A stretch of 64,000 nt of DNA from Omphiscola glabra. Taxonomy: Eukaryota > Mollusca > Gastropoda > Lymnaeidae. The DNA lies in contig OZ024794.1 of NCBI GenBank assembly GCA_964017045.1, positions 29,049,815-29,113,814 of the forward strand. The letters run 5' to 3'. The notes under the pieces were generated by a model. That model saw nothing but the letters and a program-made list of their open reading frames with translations. It was not told the DNA's origin and ran no database searches. Made by a program: the position numbers and the translations under genes. This document shows positions 47,631 through 60,097 of this stretch, piece by piece. The number at the start of each line of letters is the position of its first letter. Position 1 is the stretch's first letter.

Positions 47631-49375
47631 ACACAGCATAATGTTTTTTTCAAAATTTGAATGGTGTGTTGCAGAATATTAGTAATAAGTTAAATGTATT
47701 ATTGTAAAATGAAAAATTTGAAAACAACAAATTTAGTGAACAAAAACAAGTGCAAACCAATAATTTTGGCACTAAATTTCATGGCCAGATATTTTGTTGA
47801 ATACTGGAAACAAAATTTTTTTTTTTTCGTTTACATCAACAAAGCTTTTCACAAATTGAACCAATGACAAAACCAGACAAAAGAGACTGTCTAAAACTAA
47901 TGCCATTTAAAACTTTAGTCATAAATCTCAAAGGTGTAATAAAAGATAGAAGAGAATAATCTGATATCACACTGTACATTCTGGCCAAATAGAGCAGGAT
48001 ATACCTTACTCAAACAACAATATCCCTTTACAAAAATAGGCCAATCCTTCAAAATATACATTGTTACAGTGGGCATTTTTCAAAATTTAATTAAATACTT
48101 CAAAAAAATATTTGTAAACTTTTCGGACTACTTAATAACCGAAATATAATTATACCTTTACACTTATAATTTGGCATTTATATGTCATGGCACTAGAACT
48201 ATCCTAACAAATGCAAAAAAATTTCTAATGGCACACAATTATTTCTAAAATTAAATGTTATAAATGTGATCAACTGGTTCCTTTGAAAAATTCAATACTG
48301 TATAAAGTATAAATATGTTGACATACATCTGCTTAAATACAAGTTGATACAGGAGCATGTAATAGTAATTCTATATTATTTGAATACACATTTAGTTAAA
48401 TTTTTAACTTTTAATCTTATTTTTATAAAATGTCATGTTCTGTTAAATAAACTGAATGTCACTATGAATCAAATTTTAAAAAATTGAATTAGTAAGGGAA
48501 GAAAATTATTAAAGTTTAAAATTCTCAAAAGCATGAGCTAATGTTAATGGCACTCTGCACCAAGAGGAAGTAACCAGTTATTAATGGAAGTGATCAAAGG
48601 ATGAGCCACCTGAAAAAAAACATGATCGTTGTCATCAAATGATTTTAACTACCGGTACCCAACTACAGACAAACAATAACATTCATGGAAATGCACATCA
48701 ATTGATTAAATTAAATTGTAATATTTCTTCAAAGAAATAACATTTTAAAAATAAAAAAAAATCTTTTTACAAAGGTTTGAACTTTTTTCTAACAATTGTA
48801 TAAATAAAAATACCACCAGTAATATTTAATAGCTCACAACACAGTCTGAGTCTGATAAAAAAAAAATAACCAGTAGCTTCAAAAATGTGTGTCCCCATTA
48901 AGTATTGTACTGCAAAATTTAAGACACATTTTTGCAATTATAACCCTGTCCAAAAACCAAAAAAATTTTGTGACAAGCTTATTAAGAGGTACATGAACAA
49001 TGAATTAAATAAAACAATTTCTTTAATAATTATATTCAAAATAAATTGAATTTGAAACTTAAATTTACTCCACTCCTCAGAAGAAAAAAAGTTTTAATTT
49101 CAATTCTATCAGCAATAATTAATAAATAAAGAGTTTAATCTTAGTCTCAAAACATAACTTGAAAATTAAAGAATAAGATTGCAAGCCGTTTTGGCTACCA
49201 AAAAAATGTCACTTTCACTTGATAGATAAATATATTTTTGTACCGGTAAACACTTTCAATTTAGTTTGGTTTTATTATCATTTTAAGTACTTAAATACCG
49301 GTACCAATGCCACACAAATTTTCATTTTCTTAAAACTAATGCTGCTTCAGTCTAAGAGAGATGATCCGTCTAGTT

Positions 49376-49710
49376 CAGGGGTGGGCAAAATTTTGTCTCC
49401 TCAGAGCCAGATTCAACAGGTAACAGAGGCATAGGAGCTATAAATGGTGAAAGCGCCCGGTGGGGGATACCAGAATCATGTGGAATTTATTATTTAAGAA
49501 ATTTAACTCGACAACAAGAAGAAAATGTCTTTTCCAAGAAAATTGGGATTTCACCAGAATAGCAAAACAATCCCACATAGCAGTGACATATGCAATAGAA
49601 AATTTAAATAACACATTAATTTTTATGATTTTTTTTACAGGGAGCGTGAGCCATTCAAAATGGAGGCCTGAGTCACAATTGGCTCACGAGCCATATTTTG
49701 CCTACCACTG
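49376..49710. mobile_element. hAT-like non-autonomous element with exact 8-bp TSD
   Basis: 335 bp, starting CAGGGGTGGGCAAAATTTTG and ending ATATTTTGCCTACCACTG (inverted with few mismatches). Both flanks are GTCTAGTT (49368-49375 and 49711-49718). The interior has GAGCCAGATTCA and GGCTCACGAGCC segments typical of this hAT miniature class; it is closely related in its ends to 15018-15459. Confidence 0.88.
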
Positions 49711-51172
49711 GTCTAGTTGTTGACAGTGATAACCCAAATGTTTTAAAACAAAACAACTGACTAATTCAGCTTGAAGGGTAACAATAGACGTCTTTTTTTT
49801 TTAAAAATAATCTCTCTTTTTACGGTACTTGAAAAGTAAAGTAAATAAACTAGCTGCCAAAGTCCTTACATTTGAGCACTGAATTTTAAAAAAATCAAAA
49901 CAAAAACAATAATGATAATACATTGAGCAAAAAAATCCTGGATTGGCCATGACAGATCACAAATAACATTATCAAAGGTACAATTTTAGTTATTTTAAAT
50001 CCTATAAACATAAAAAAAAAAAAATGTCTATAAGATATGTGGCACAACTTTGCCATGAAGATGGGCAAAAATATCTTCAGTTTGTCCTGATCCAAGAATA
50101 TCAACAATATTTTTGTTTTTTTAACACTACATTAAGTTTTTAAAAATGTAATTCAACAAAAAGTTTTAAGTACTAATTCAGGTGTTTGTTTTTTTTAACA
50201 GAGGATTGCAATGTCATGTGTAAAATTAATTTGTGAATTTACATATTTTAAGAGGCAGGTTTTTTAATCTCATTCTAGTAATTAACATCATCGGTATGTT
50301 TTTACAATAATCTACCTCCTCATTTTCATAAAAAGTGCTGAAGTGGGCAGGTCCTAACAAGATTTCTGAGGAATTCTTCAGACTCAGCTCCAGCAATAAC
50401 TGAAGATGTTGCAATTAAAGTGTCATTTTTGGCACTGCCCATCAGATAGCACATTGTTTAACACAACCCTTGGGAATAAGCAGGACAAACTAGAAAAAAA
50501 ATAATCTGAGGCAAGTAAATATGCCTGAATTTTAAAAAAAAAATATTTTTCTTTTCTATAACAAAATTAATTCAATTTTTTACATTTTACAAAGACACAC
50601 CACTGTTTATAAATCTTTTCAAATTAAAATTGTGCAAATCAATCATCAAAGTAAAAGTAATGCTAAATATCTTCCAGTTCACATCTGTTGATATTATGCC
50701 AGACCAGAAGTTATAGAAATTCCTATTGTAAAAATACCATGGCACAGAAAGGTCTGCCCAGGAGGCAACCAATAATGTGATAGTTGTCAATTTCAAAAAT
50801 TTATATTCACATCAATCACAAATTTATTGTTAATAGTTCAGTGAGGATGCTGGAAAAGCATTTGCTTATAGCACCAAGTGAAGCAAGGCCAACAAATCAT
50901 AATATCATGTGCTCCAAGTCTTACCATTTTAACTAAATCGACTCTTAACAATATACTCACCTTTGACGATGGTATTGATTGAACACAACTGCCATGAGTT
51001 CAGTACTAATGACATAATTCAGTGCTTCATAAAGGAATCCTTTCAGATTAATATTTTTTGTATATACACATAATGCAAGTAGTATTTGGAAGGGGTGTTG
51101 AATAAATTATTCAAATTCTTGATAACATGCAGCATTTCATTGTAGAACCTTTTAAAAAAATTTGGTTAAGAG

Positions 51173-54100
51173 TTATAATTTGGATGACAAAAATTTGGAT
51201 AGATCTGATGATGTAAGTTTACTGTAGGTTTTCTTCTCATTGTCCAAAAAGTACAAGTCGTCCTTGACTAAATTAAGATCAAAGCCCTCATTTACTAGCT
51301 CCACTTTACGCTGTTTAAATGTGCCAGTTAGGATTGCCTCTTTTAAATGTCGTAGGAATAATGGCCTTGCATACGTTGGAAGTTCCTCAAATACATGTTC
51401 ATATAATTTGTCCAGTTCTTTCTCTCCTAAAGTGGCCCCTTCATTCAGTGTTATGGCAGCCATGCCAGCTCTGCCGAAATGACCTTGAGGAACACATGAA
51501 ATGAATATTACCCTTGTTAAAAAATTTTAAAGATGGCAAGGTATATGATAACAGATACGATAGTTTTGTTTGTTGTTGGACAATTTAAATTGATTTTAAG
51601 AGAATAAGCTTTTACTTATTGCTAGTGTATTCATTACATCCTCTCTCTATATTAAAGTTAAAGCATTTATTGTGGATGCAAGGTATATTTATTTAAGAGA
51701 AAATGAAATTTGTGAAATTCTCAAAGAATTAATTTTGCTTCAACTTTAAAAAAAAATAATAAAATCTTTACATTTGAATACCTAAATGTTATATTTCTAT
51801 TTGCAAAACGTTTAAAGCACAAATATCAAAATGTTACCGAGATAACTACAGGTATTGTATCAGGAAAAGAAAAATCGACATCGTAACTTTATGTTTCACA
51901 GACAGTTCCCCCTTGCAATATTCACCATTGAGTATAAACAAAAGGACCAAAACTTTTAAAACATGAGCACTAAAAAAGAAATTTACCAGGAATGGTTACC
52001 CCATAGACATTGGCATCTTCAATAAAATCCAAGGATGTTATAACATTAGCCAGCTCTGTTGTTGATACATTTTCACCTTTCCACCTTTGTAGCAAGGAGA
52101 TGAAAAACACATATTTTAAATAATACTATATTGAAACCAAGTTGTTTTTTTCTTCATTTAAAAGGGATTTCTGTTCTTTAATTTTTAAATCTAATATTCA
52201 TTGTTTTGTTAGTTGACATGATAATCATTGTCACTCATATGACCACAAAAACTATTATGTTTTAAAAGTAAGGTATGTCAACAATATCACAAATGAATAT
52301 TAAAGCACAAAATGAAATTGCAGATGGAGCCATTCAATTCATCAGAAGGAAAAAAAAAAAATAAAATTGAGACAACAAAAATTATTTTTTTAAAAATACT
52401 TAATAGGTCTGAAAGAAATTAGCCTTTTAAAAGAGTCAGTATTTCAGCTTGAAATAAAACTGAAATTAAAATTAATAACACAAAGCTACCTGAATGTATC
52501 CCCAATTCTGTCATTGAAATATAAGAAGTAGTCTTTATCTAAGATGAGGACATCTCCAAAATTGAACCAAAGATCTCCTTTTGTAAATGCATCCCTCACT
52601 AGTTTCTTCTCATTGGCTTCCCTTGAACTTCGGTAAACAGTGAGGGACCCATTTTTATTTAGAGCATCTGGAACTTTGCTGATGAAAAGGCCTGGCTCAC
52701 CTGAAATATGCAAAAAGTATTTCATATATTTTTATTGTTTATTTATCAGAAATGTTCAATGGGAAAACAGTAAATTAGCATACAAGTTAAATAGTAATAA
52801 CCACTGTCTCATGCTCTTCACACAGTTTACCACTCACTTCTAGCTAGAGGAGCACTGGCATAAGTAGAGATCATTTAAACCAGTGGCTCTCTCAAAGTGA
52901 GTGGCCCCTAGGGGGTAGAGGCGTGGGGTACTCATGCAAGTGAATCACAAATCACACCCAACATTAAGTCTCTTCACAATAAATTCATTGAATAAAACAG
53001 TTTCAGATCACTTGATACCTCACAAATAAAAGAACAGCTCCTAGGGCAATCCTTAAAATGCAACTATGATAAGTAACAAAGTCTTACAAATTTTAATGTA
53101 GCAAGATAAGTGAGAGAACTATAATAAAAAAAACAACAGACTATGAGTATTTTTGAGTAATTTGAACATGTTACATTGGGAAATGGCGGGCCGTCTAGCG
53201 TGAGCTCTTAATGCCCTCCCCGACGCACCTCCATACAGCCCAGACATCGGGTCTCCTTGATGCAGGACCGTGCGGCGACAGGCCAAGGACTTCCCCGGAC
53301 CTGGACCGCCCCCACACACAACCACTCGATCAGATTTGCAGAGGGAGGCTTTCCACACCCGGGGACGACGGGTTGACCAAAAACGCTGCGTTTAAAGCAC
53401 ATTCAAATTTATCTCTTTCATTAATTACAGTCTTCTTGTTAACCTTCTTCGCATGTTGCAGGTTTTGTAACTGCCATTTTCCTGTAACCCAGCTATTTTT
53501 TAACCTTTTATTTTTTTCTTCAATTTTGTTTTCAAAATACATATGAAAATAAAACATAGGTTTTAAAACTAGACACTGGTTGTTTTTTTGTAATGTATAT
53601 ATATATATGACTGTCACTTATCTGTGAGACCTGTAAATACTATGTGTATCAACTGGTCAAAATCTGCTAAACGCTTCCAACACTTACCAATCCCGACTTT
53701 AGTGCAGAAACCATTTTTGTCTCGAATGGGAGTGGCAGTGGCAAAGTCAAACTTGACAAGTGCCTTGGAGTCAGGATCAATCTTGCTCTGCAGCAATACA
53801 TTAATTAATTGTTACATTAATTCACTGCCATAAAGCAATTAATTTTGGACCAAGGAAAAATACTCACATATTATTATTATTATTATCATCATAAGAAGTT
53901 TTCTATCCCAACCTAGTGCTGGGCTCACCACGCTGTACATAAAATTTAAACAAACATAATCATGAACTTAAAAATTAACAATAACAGAAACATATTTACT
54001 GCTGGTGCATTCAGTAACACTTATCAAATTGTTCTAATGATGATTAGGTTGCCATTGACATGGATAGAAGAAGCAGGAGAAACCAACATTCCCGCTGAAA

Positions 54101-57100
54101 TCATGCCCTCAAAGCTTTGGCATAATTGTTATAATTAACTTGGAAGAATCTGATAATTTCTTTTATCTGATTATGGGAAAGAAAAGTCTGCGTCATGGAA
54201 TCCAAAGAGATGAATACCAAGGAACACACAGAAAAAGAGAAGGAGGGGGAGAGAGTGAGAGAGAGAGAGGAAGAGAGGTATTGGAATAAGCTGGAAATAA
54301 TAACTCAGAAAAGACATAAATGGTGAGACTTTGAATGGCCTATCGACTAACTAGGGGAAAATATGGTGAGACTTTGTTGAATGGCCTATTGACTAACTAG
54401 GAGAATATATGGTGAGACTTTGTTGAATGGCCTATTGACTAACTAGGAGAAAATATTGTGAGACTTTGTTGAATGGCCTATCGACTAACTAAGAGAAAAT
54501 ATGGTGAGACTTTGTTGAATAGCTTATCGACTAACTAGGAGAAAATACAGCAAAGATAAGTAATATATTTTTTTAAAGTTCTGCAATATAATAGTTATAC
54601 ATTGAAAAATGTATGCGTACAAATATTTAAAATGCACAGTCTGTCTTAAAGTATGACACTTGAACATTATGGAGGGTTATACTTTGACATAAAAAAATAG
54701 AAAAAAGAAATTCTGTAGTTATTAATTTATGAGCATACAATATGTATTTTAACATCTAAAAATAGATTTCAACGCTTCCTCCAGCTTTACATCATACTTA
54801 TTTATTCTTATATTTTGTACAATATTACGTTCTTACCAAGAAAGGAGACAGTCTTCCAATAGCACCTGGAACATTTGACATGTTTATAAGTACTGTAGTT
54901 CCTTCTGTAGCACCAAAAAATTCTACAATGTTGGGAATCTTAAAACGTTTGACAACTTTCACCCAAATGTCTTTTCTCAGACCATTTCCTAAAGCTGCTC
55001 TTACTTTATGGGTACACTCATCTCTGTTCTGCAATAAATCAACAAATAAATGTTAACAAGGAGTAAGTTATCAAAATAGTGATTACTATTACATGAAAAT
55101 GAATTTTGCAGTTGATAAATAAACTATGACAAATTAAAAGAAAAATAATTTATATTTAATTTTTCAAAGTTGAATTTAACATTTTTCTGTAAATAGCAAG
55201 ATTAGACAAATTTAATGAAGTTCCATTTTCCATGAAAGAAAATACACACACAATTCTTTATCTATATATTAAACATTGTAGTGCAGCATTTAAGATATAT
55301 TTTTTATATTGTTAATAAACTAACTGGTGGTCCATCTCACTTGTAATAATTAGTTTAATGACAACCATTATGTATTGCCAGTACTTCAATTGCTTTTAAT
55401 GTTGGCAAGGGTACTCAAACATCAGTCACTGCAACATAATTAATTTTTAAAAATAATTAGTAGCTTACTGGTGACTGAGCAAGCAGGTATCGGAATAGTT
55501 CTCCAATGTACTGTATCACTGTCACATTATAGCGATGGCAGTCTGCCCAAAAATGACTGGCAGAAAATTTCTTTTTTAAAAGAATAGTTGAGCCTGGATG
55601 AAATAAAGTCAAAGCATACATCTTTCTCTCATGGATCCTCCACAGAATTAGAAAAAATGGTTATAAAATTATATGACTTCAATTAGAGGGAAAAAAAATT
55701 TTTGTTGTTGAAAAATGGTGACAAAAATGGGAATGACTCCTCATGATAATAAATTAAGAAGTTTTTTTAAAACATATTTTTAAAGCTGCTTTAAAATTAA
55801 TAGAAAAATCAAGTGTTAAATTTTTCTTTAAATTTTGAGATTTAATTTGTAACCGACTGTCGCAGTTAGAATACTAACCTGCAAGTATGGCCCCGTACAG
55901 ACCAATGCCGCCACCAGAACTGTGATACAAGGGTAATACAATGTACAGGACATCAGTTTTAGCCAATTCCACAATCATGAACATGCATCCGATACCAATG
56001 CTCTTTGCATGACTGATTATAGCTGGTTTAGGGTTACCTACAAAAACATATTCTACAATTACAACGGTGACTGTGCGTAACAGTTAAAGAAAGAAAAAAA
56101 TTATTTATTTTAAAGATCAATATTTTTTGTTATGTGTGGTTGTCCTTAACACCATACAAATACTGAAAAACACAGTTCATCAGATTTATTTTGATTATTC
56201 AAAAAGAGTCTGAACATTTTTGTCTTAGCGGTTCACAACAAACATTCAAACTCTTAGCATTCTTTTTATTTTTTATTAGCAACTTCCATTTTAACTTCAC
56301 ATGAACAATAATAATATATATATAGATATGTGTATGAATATTTAGGTTATAGTATGGTTTGGGAATTAACATTCAAAAGCTTATATTTATGATTCTTGGA
56401 GCGCTACAAAGTTCGATTTTGTTATGTCTAACCTTAGCTTGTCTAACTAACCTACCTTACCTGCGCAGTCCTCAACATGTTATAGTAATCTTCGGTTTCC
56501 CTACTATTTTATTTTATTTATTTAATTATTTTAAATTTGTTTGTTTCCTGATAATCTCATAACCAAAAGTTTTAGATTTCATGAGACACTTCTGTAATAA
56601 CAATTTCCTGCCAGACTCCTCTGAGCTATGTTATGTTTTACTCAGTGTCCTTTTTATTCTCTGCTATTCTTTATTCTATGTTGACTTTTTTGCTGTCGAA
56701 GGCTTCTAGCCGAAGTATCCGCCGTTTTGTTTCATCTTTCTTCAGGTTTTCCTCTACCCTGTTTGCTATATTTCATAATATTTGGCACAAAGGGAGATCT
56801 TTATCAAAACTTAAAGGAGATCTTAATCTATCCAAAATCAGTTGATTTTTGCTTTACCATCAAGAGTAGGCTAATTATGTTTAGTGACATTATGAAACAG
56901 AATTTTAAAAAATGGAGGCATTACTTTTGTTCATACAGAGTGAGTTTAAAAACAATGCCCTACTTTTCATTTTAGTTGATACAGAAACATTCATCTTAAA
57001 CTTTTTTAGAATCATGTTATTTTCAATGAATCACAACTTAAAACCTGGTTCAAGAACTTCTTTATCTATCCTAATAAAAACAATCAAAAGTGTAGCAATT

Positions 57101-59453
57101 ATTTACAATTTTTAGAAAAAATCTTAATATTAATATAAAATATATGCCAATTTTGTATAGTGAAATGATGTAATAATCATGACCTCAGAAGTTTACAACA
57201 ATGACAAATTTATTGTAAAACTTATACATTCCTCCCTGTGGCGCTACAGCCCATGTATGGCTTTGGCCTGCCTCACCACATCCTTCCACTCAGAACTAAC
57301 TGATGCTTTTTGTTTCCATGCTTGGATTCCCAGCTGCTCTAGATCTTTTTCCACATCATCCATCCATCTAAGCCTAGTATGCCTTTGAGCCGTTTTTCTC
57401 TGTGGGTTTGGTGATGCACCCTCTTCACTCCTCTGTCATTTGGTATTCTTTCAAAGTGTCCTGCCTAGCGTAGCACACCCTTTTTTATTTCAGCTACTAG
57501 CATGGGATCCCAAAATAGACTATACAATTCCTGGTAGGTTCATATTCTCCATCCATATTCATCCTATGTTGGTCCATATATTTTCCGGAAAACTTTTCTC
57601 TCCCATGTGTATACTAGGTTTTCTGCTGTTTTTGTTAAAGTCCCTCATTTCACTTGTTTATGTTACAAATGGTCTGATTACAGTTTTATAAATAGTTTTC
57701 TTTGTTTTTCTTGTAATGTTTTTACTTTTGAGCATTTTTCTGATTACTGAAGTATACCCTGTTTCCAGATGATATGTTTTCTTTTATTTCTGTTAGTAAT
57801 TAATTTCTTTCAATTAATAAAGATCCTAGGTATTTGAATTTATTTACTTTTTTTAAAGTTTACTTTCTAATTTTAATGGTTTCATCTGTCTGTTCTTCTC
57901 TTATCATAGTCATGTATTTTGCTTTTTGGTTGTTAACTTCCAAGCCCTGCTTGTAGTGATGCGTCTTCTAATTCAATAAAGGCTTTTGATATGTCTTTAC
58001 TACTTTTCCCTCCGTAAATTCTGAATTTAATAAATAAATTTAAAAAGAAAAAAACAGCTTACTACTAACCTGTGGTTCCAGATGTGTAAATGTAACAGCA
58101 TATGTCCTCCATATTTATGTCTTTTCTTGCAGCCCGACAAATGGCAGCTGGCAGAGACTCATGCATCAGTGGATCAAATGAGTGTAACCCAAAGGGAGCT
58201 GGCTTTGTGCCTAGACCTTGGACAAAGACTTGTAACTTTCCAAGGCTGTCAATAACATCTGTTACTGATTCTAGGATTGTGTCTCCTAAAAATTTACAGA
58301 AAAGAAAGAGAAGGTTTTGTGAATTTCTATATTAAACATACACAAACAATTCGTAAAAAATCTTTTAAAAGTTCTTTTTTTTTAAAAATGTTTCATATAC
58401 AATTCAAATTAGTAGTCCCTTACATGTTAACAGAATTTAAAAGAAAAAGCTGATTTTAAATATTAAAATTATTGTCATGCCATGCCCTACATTCATAAAA
58501 ATGTATTTTACAAACTGTTAAAAGGCTGAGAAAGAATTCATTGAAATTTTTAGTTTGTTTAATGAAATATCAGGACATGTCATACATTTACTTCCAATAA
58601 TAGAGATTAGAAAATTTTTAAAAACTCTTCTCACCAGGTCCAACAATCAAATATTTTGGCTCTGCTGCCAAGATACTATGAATTAGAGGATGCATTTTCA
58701 GATTGTAGTTTATTAAGGCCACTGCAATACCAAGCTTTTGGAGCCCTGTAAATAATTAAGCATAAAGTATAAATCTATACTAATATGAAAGCCTGCTTTT
58801 TTTAATAGAGAGAAAAAAGGAGAGGGAGAATTTTACATTATTTTGTAATGGTTACAATTTAGGCATTGAACCTTAATCTGCCTAAATTTTCCAATTCTGC
58901 ATTTGAAATCAAAAATAATAATAAGTGTAATAATTAGAGTGATATAGAAAAATACATCATGTGCATATTCATTAACTATCAAGTCTAAAAGCAAAATAGA
59001 ACATTTGCCTTTACTTTATAGGGAAACATATATTCTATGAATGGGAGAAAATGTGATGTTTTATTGCCATTTAGAAATTGGTCTTTAATTACCCAAAAAT
59101 GTCCAAATGAAGCAGGGTTCATTTTGTATCATTATTGCCACACAATCACGTTGTCCCAGGCCCCAGCTCTTGGCGATGTTTGCAACTTTGCAAGCCAGCT
59201 GGTCTACAAGCTCGTATGTGTAGGTATTGTCTTCATAGATGATGAAAGGTTTCCTTGGTGTGTCCTGGACATGCTTTTCAAACTTGTCAATGAGAAATGA
59301 CTGCATCGCCACATCTCTCTGTTTGACCATCCTGCTGCCAGCTTTAATCATTTTAAGGTCATGATTAATCCAAGGGAACATTGTTTTCCAAGCCACAACA
59401 CCAGCTCCAGCAGTACTTGCCGCTCCCACTAAACATTTTTCATAGAACTTCAT
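51173..59453 (-). CDS. SLC27A-type fatty acid transporter / acyl-CoA synthetase, tandem copy 3
   Basis: Ten exons: 59453-59093, 58745-58635, 58285-58070, 56037-55879, 55593-55469, 55028-54837, 53787-53688, 52700-52490, 52084-51987, 51483-51173; 627 aa. Start [20 protein letters not shown]. Motifs: [13 protein letters not shown] across exons 3/4, [44 protein letters not shown] and [18 protein letters not shown]. One difference stands out: copies 1 and 2 read [11 protein letters not shown], this copy reads [11 protein letters not shown], replacing an acidic residue where vertebrate relatives keep D/E-rich sequence. Exon 9 uses the acceptor ACAAAG/GTGG, unlike the CAG of the other copies. It has the largest introns of the three, holding a LINE fragment, a Penelope-like remnant, a 46-bp minisatellite and a GC-rich island. 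Confidence 0.94.
53160..53400. other. GC-rich island in SLC27A copy 3 intron, probably part of a repeat
   Basis: About 240 bp of sharply higher GC than the neighbourhood, with open frames on both strands (for example + [19 protein letters not shown]). It has no splice context and no domain that I recognise. The abrupt edges suggest the end of an inserted element. Confidence 0.4.
54320..54546. repeat. 46-bp minisatellite, 5 copies
   Basis: Five units starting ATGGTGAGACTTTGTTGAAT at 54320, 54363, 54409, 54455 and 54501; the first lacks 3 bp. It lies in intron 6 of SLC27A copy 3. A purine-rich GAGAGA tract precedes it at 54230-54280. Confidence 0.93.
56630..56790 (+). mobile_element. Possible Penelope-like remnant with degenerate hammerhead-like motif, copy A
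   Basis: At 56693 the + strand reads CTGTCGA, then AGGCTTCTAGCC (a short stem-loop), then GAAG, in the order of a hammerhead core (CTGANGA, stem II, GAAA) with two core changes. The T-rich sequence after it (GTTTTGTTTCATCTTTCTTC) is also shared with the motif at 60013. Such motifs are known in Penelope-like retroelements; assignment is by resemblance only. Confidence 0.4.
57236..57990 (-). mobile_element. LINE 3' fragment, heavily decayed
   Basis: Minus-strand frames, much shifted and stopped, contain [12 protein letters not shown] near 57940, [19 protein letters not shown] near 57450 and a [24 protein letters not shown] end near 57330. This is the C-terminal third of a non-LTR reverse-transcriptase ORF. 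It belongs to the same family as the fragments at 43.8 kb and 63.8 kb and lies in intron 3 of SLC27A copy 3. Confidence 0.7.
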
Positions 59454-59724
59454 GTTGTCAGGTCTTGTTCAGTAATGAGTTCAAGAATACTGGTCTTATA
59501 TTTTTATATGAGAAATTTTAAAGTGACAATGTTATTCTCTTGTTAAATACCCAGGATAACATCTGGAAAAAAAAAGTATTATTGATTTAGTATCTAATAA
59601 GCCAGGACTTCAATTGCTTTTAATGTTGGCAAGAGTACTCAAACATCATTTATGACTAGTTTTTAACTCTATGCTTTTACTAACGTCATCAAACAATGAT
59701 TTTTAAGTAAAGCTTAAAAACCTG

Positions 59725-60097
59725 GAAATTAGTAAAACAAAGTAAGGTTAAACCTGAAAAACGGAACGCAACAAAACAACGAACCATGGGATATAAACGT
59801 CATGTCTCTATTCACTGTTTGAACCTAGTTCCGCCCCTTCACGTCAAGACCTATCGTAGTGGACTTACTTCTCCTCTTTTCTTTCCCTCTTCCCTATTTA
59901 ACCTCTCTCCCAATTACTTTCTGGTCACAAGTCATTTGCTGCCCTCTTGGATACGTCTCAGCTAAGTGCTATTTTTAATATTTTTAATTTATTCGTTTTT
60001 TCTGTTTGTTCGCTGACGAAGGCTTCCTACCGACACGTTCGTTGTTTTGTTGTGTTACTTTTTTCAAGTTCAACCTTCCTTTGTTTTACTAATTTCC
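59725..60097. mobile_element. Foldback element with hammerhead-like motif, copy B
   Basis: Arms of about 60 bp are inverted: GGAAATTAGTAAAACAAAG at 59725 is exactly complementary to the right end, and the inner part (CAACAAAACAACGAAC against GTTCGTTGTTTTGTTG) also matches. Between them, at 60013, is CTGACGA-AGGC-TTCC-TACC-GACA, close to a hammerhead core. The right arm is related to sequence after the copy A motif at 56693. The structure recalls Penelope-like elements with inverted pseudo-LTRs. It lies about 270 bp upstream of the SLC27A copy 3 start. Confidence 0.55.

Larger units (their letters stand above)
44416..51172. other. Intergenic between SLC27A copies 2 and 3
   Basis: Besides the elements listed separately, three minus-strand patches look exon-like. 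51115-50969: HPFQILLALCVYTKN, then FLYEALNYVISTELMAVVFN, ending at a GTGAGT donor. 50480-50330: an acceptor CTAG, then FVLLIPKGC and, in another frame, GSAKNDTLIATSSVIAGAES and FLRNLVRTCPLQHFL. 48608-48545: HPLITSINNWLLPLGAECH and stop after TTTTTTTCAG. I do not recognise the protein; the frames do not join cleanly, so a decayed gene copy is as likely as a real gene. The rest shows nothing. Confidence 0.3.

Noticed and set aside
52870..52930. hAT-like left end (CAGTGGCTCTCTCAAAG)
   Set aside because: No matching right end or target duplication was found, so a complete element cannot be claimed.
54020..54200. Reverse-transcriptase-like words (ETNIPAEIM) in copy 3 intron 6
   Set aside because: Too short and broken by stops; no neighbouring RT motifs.
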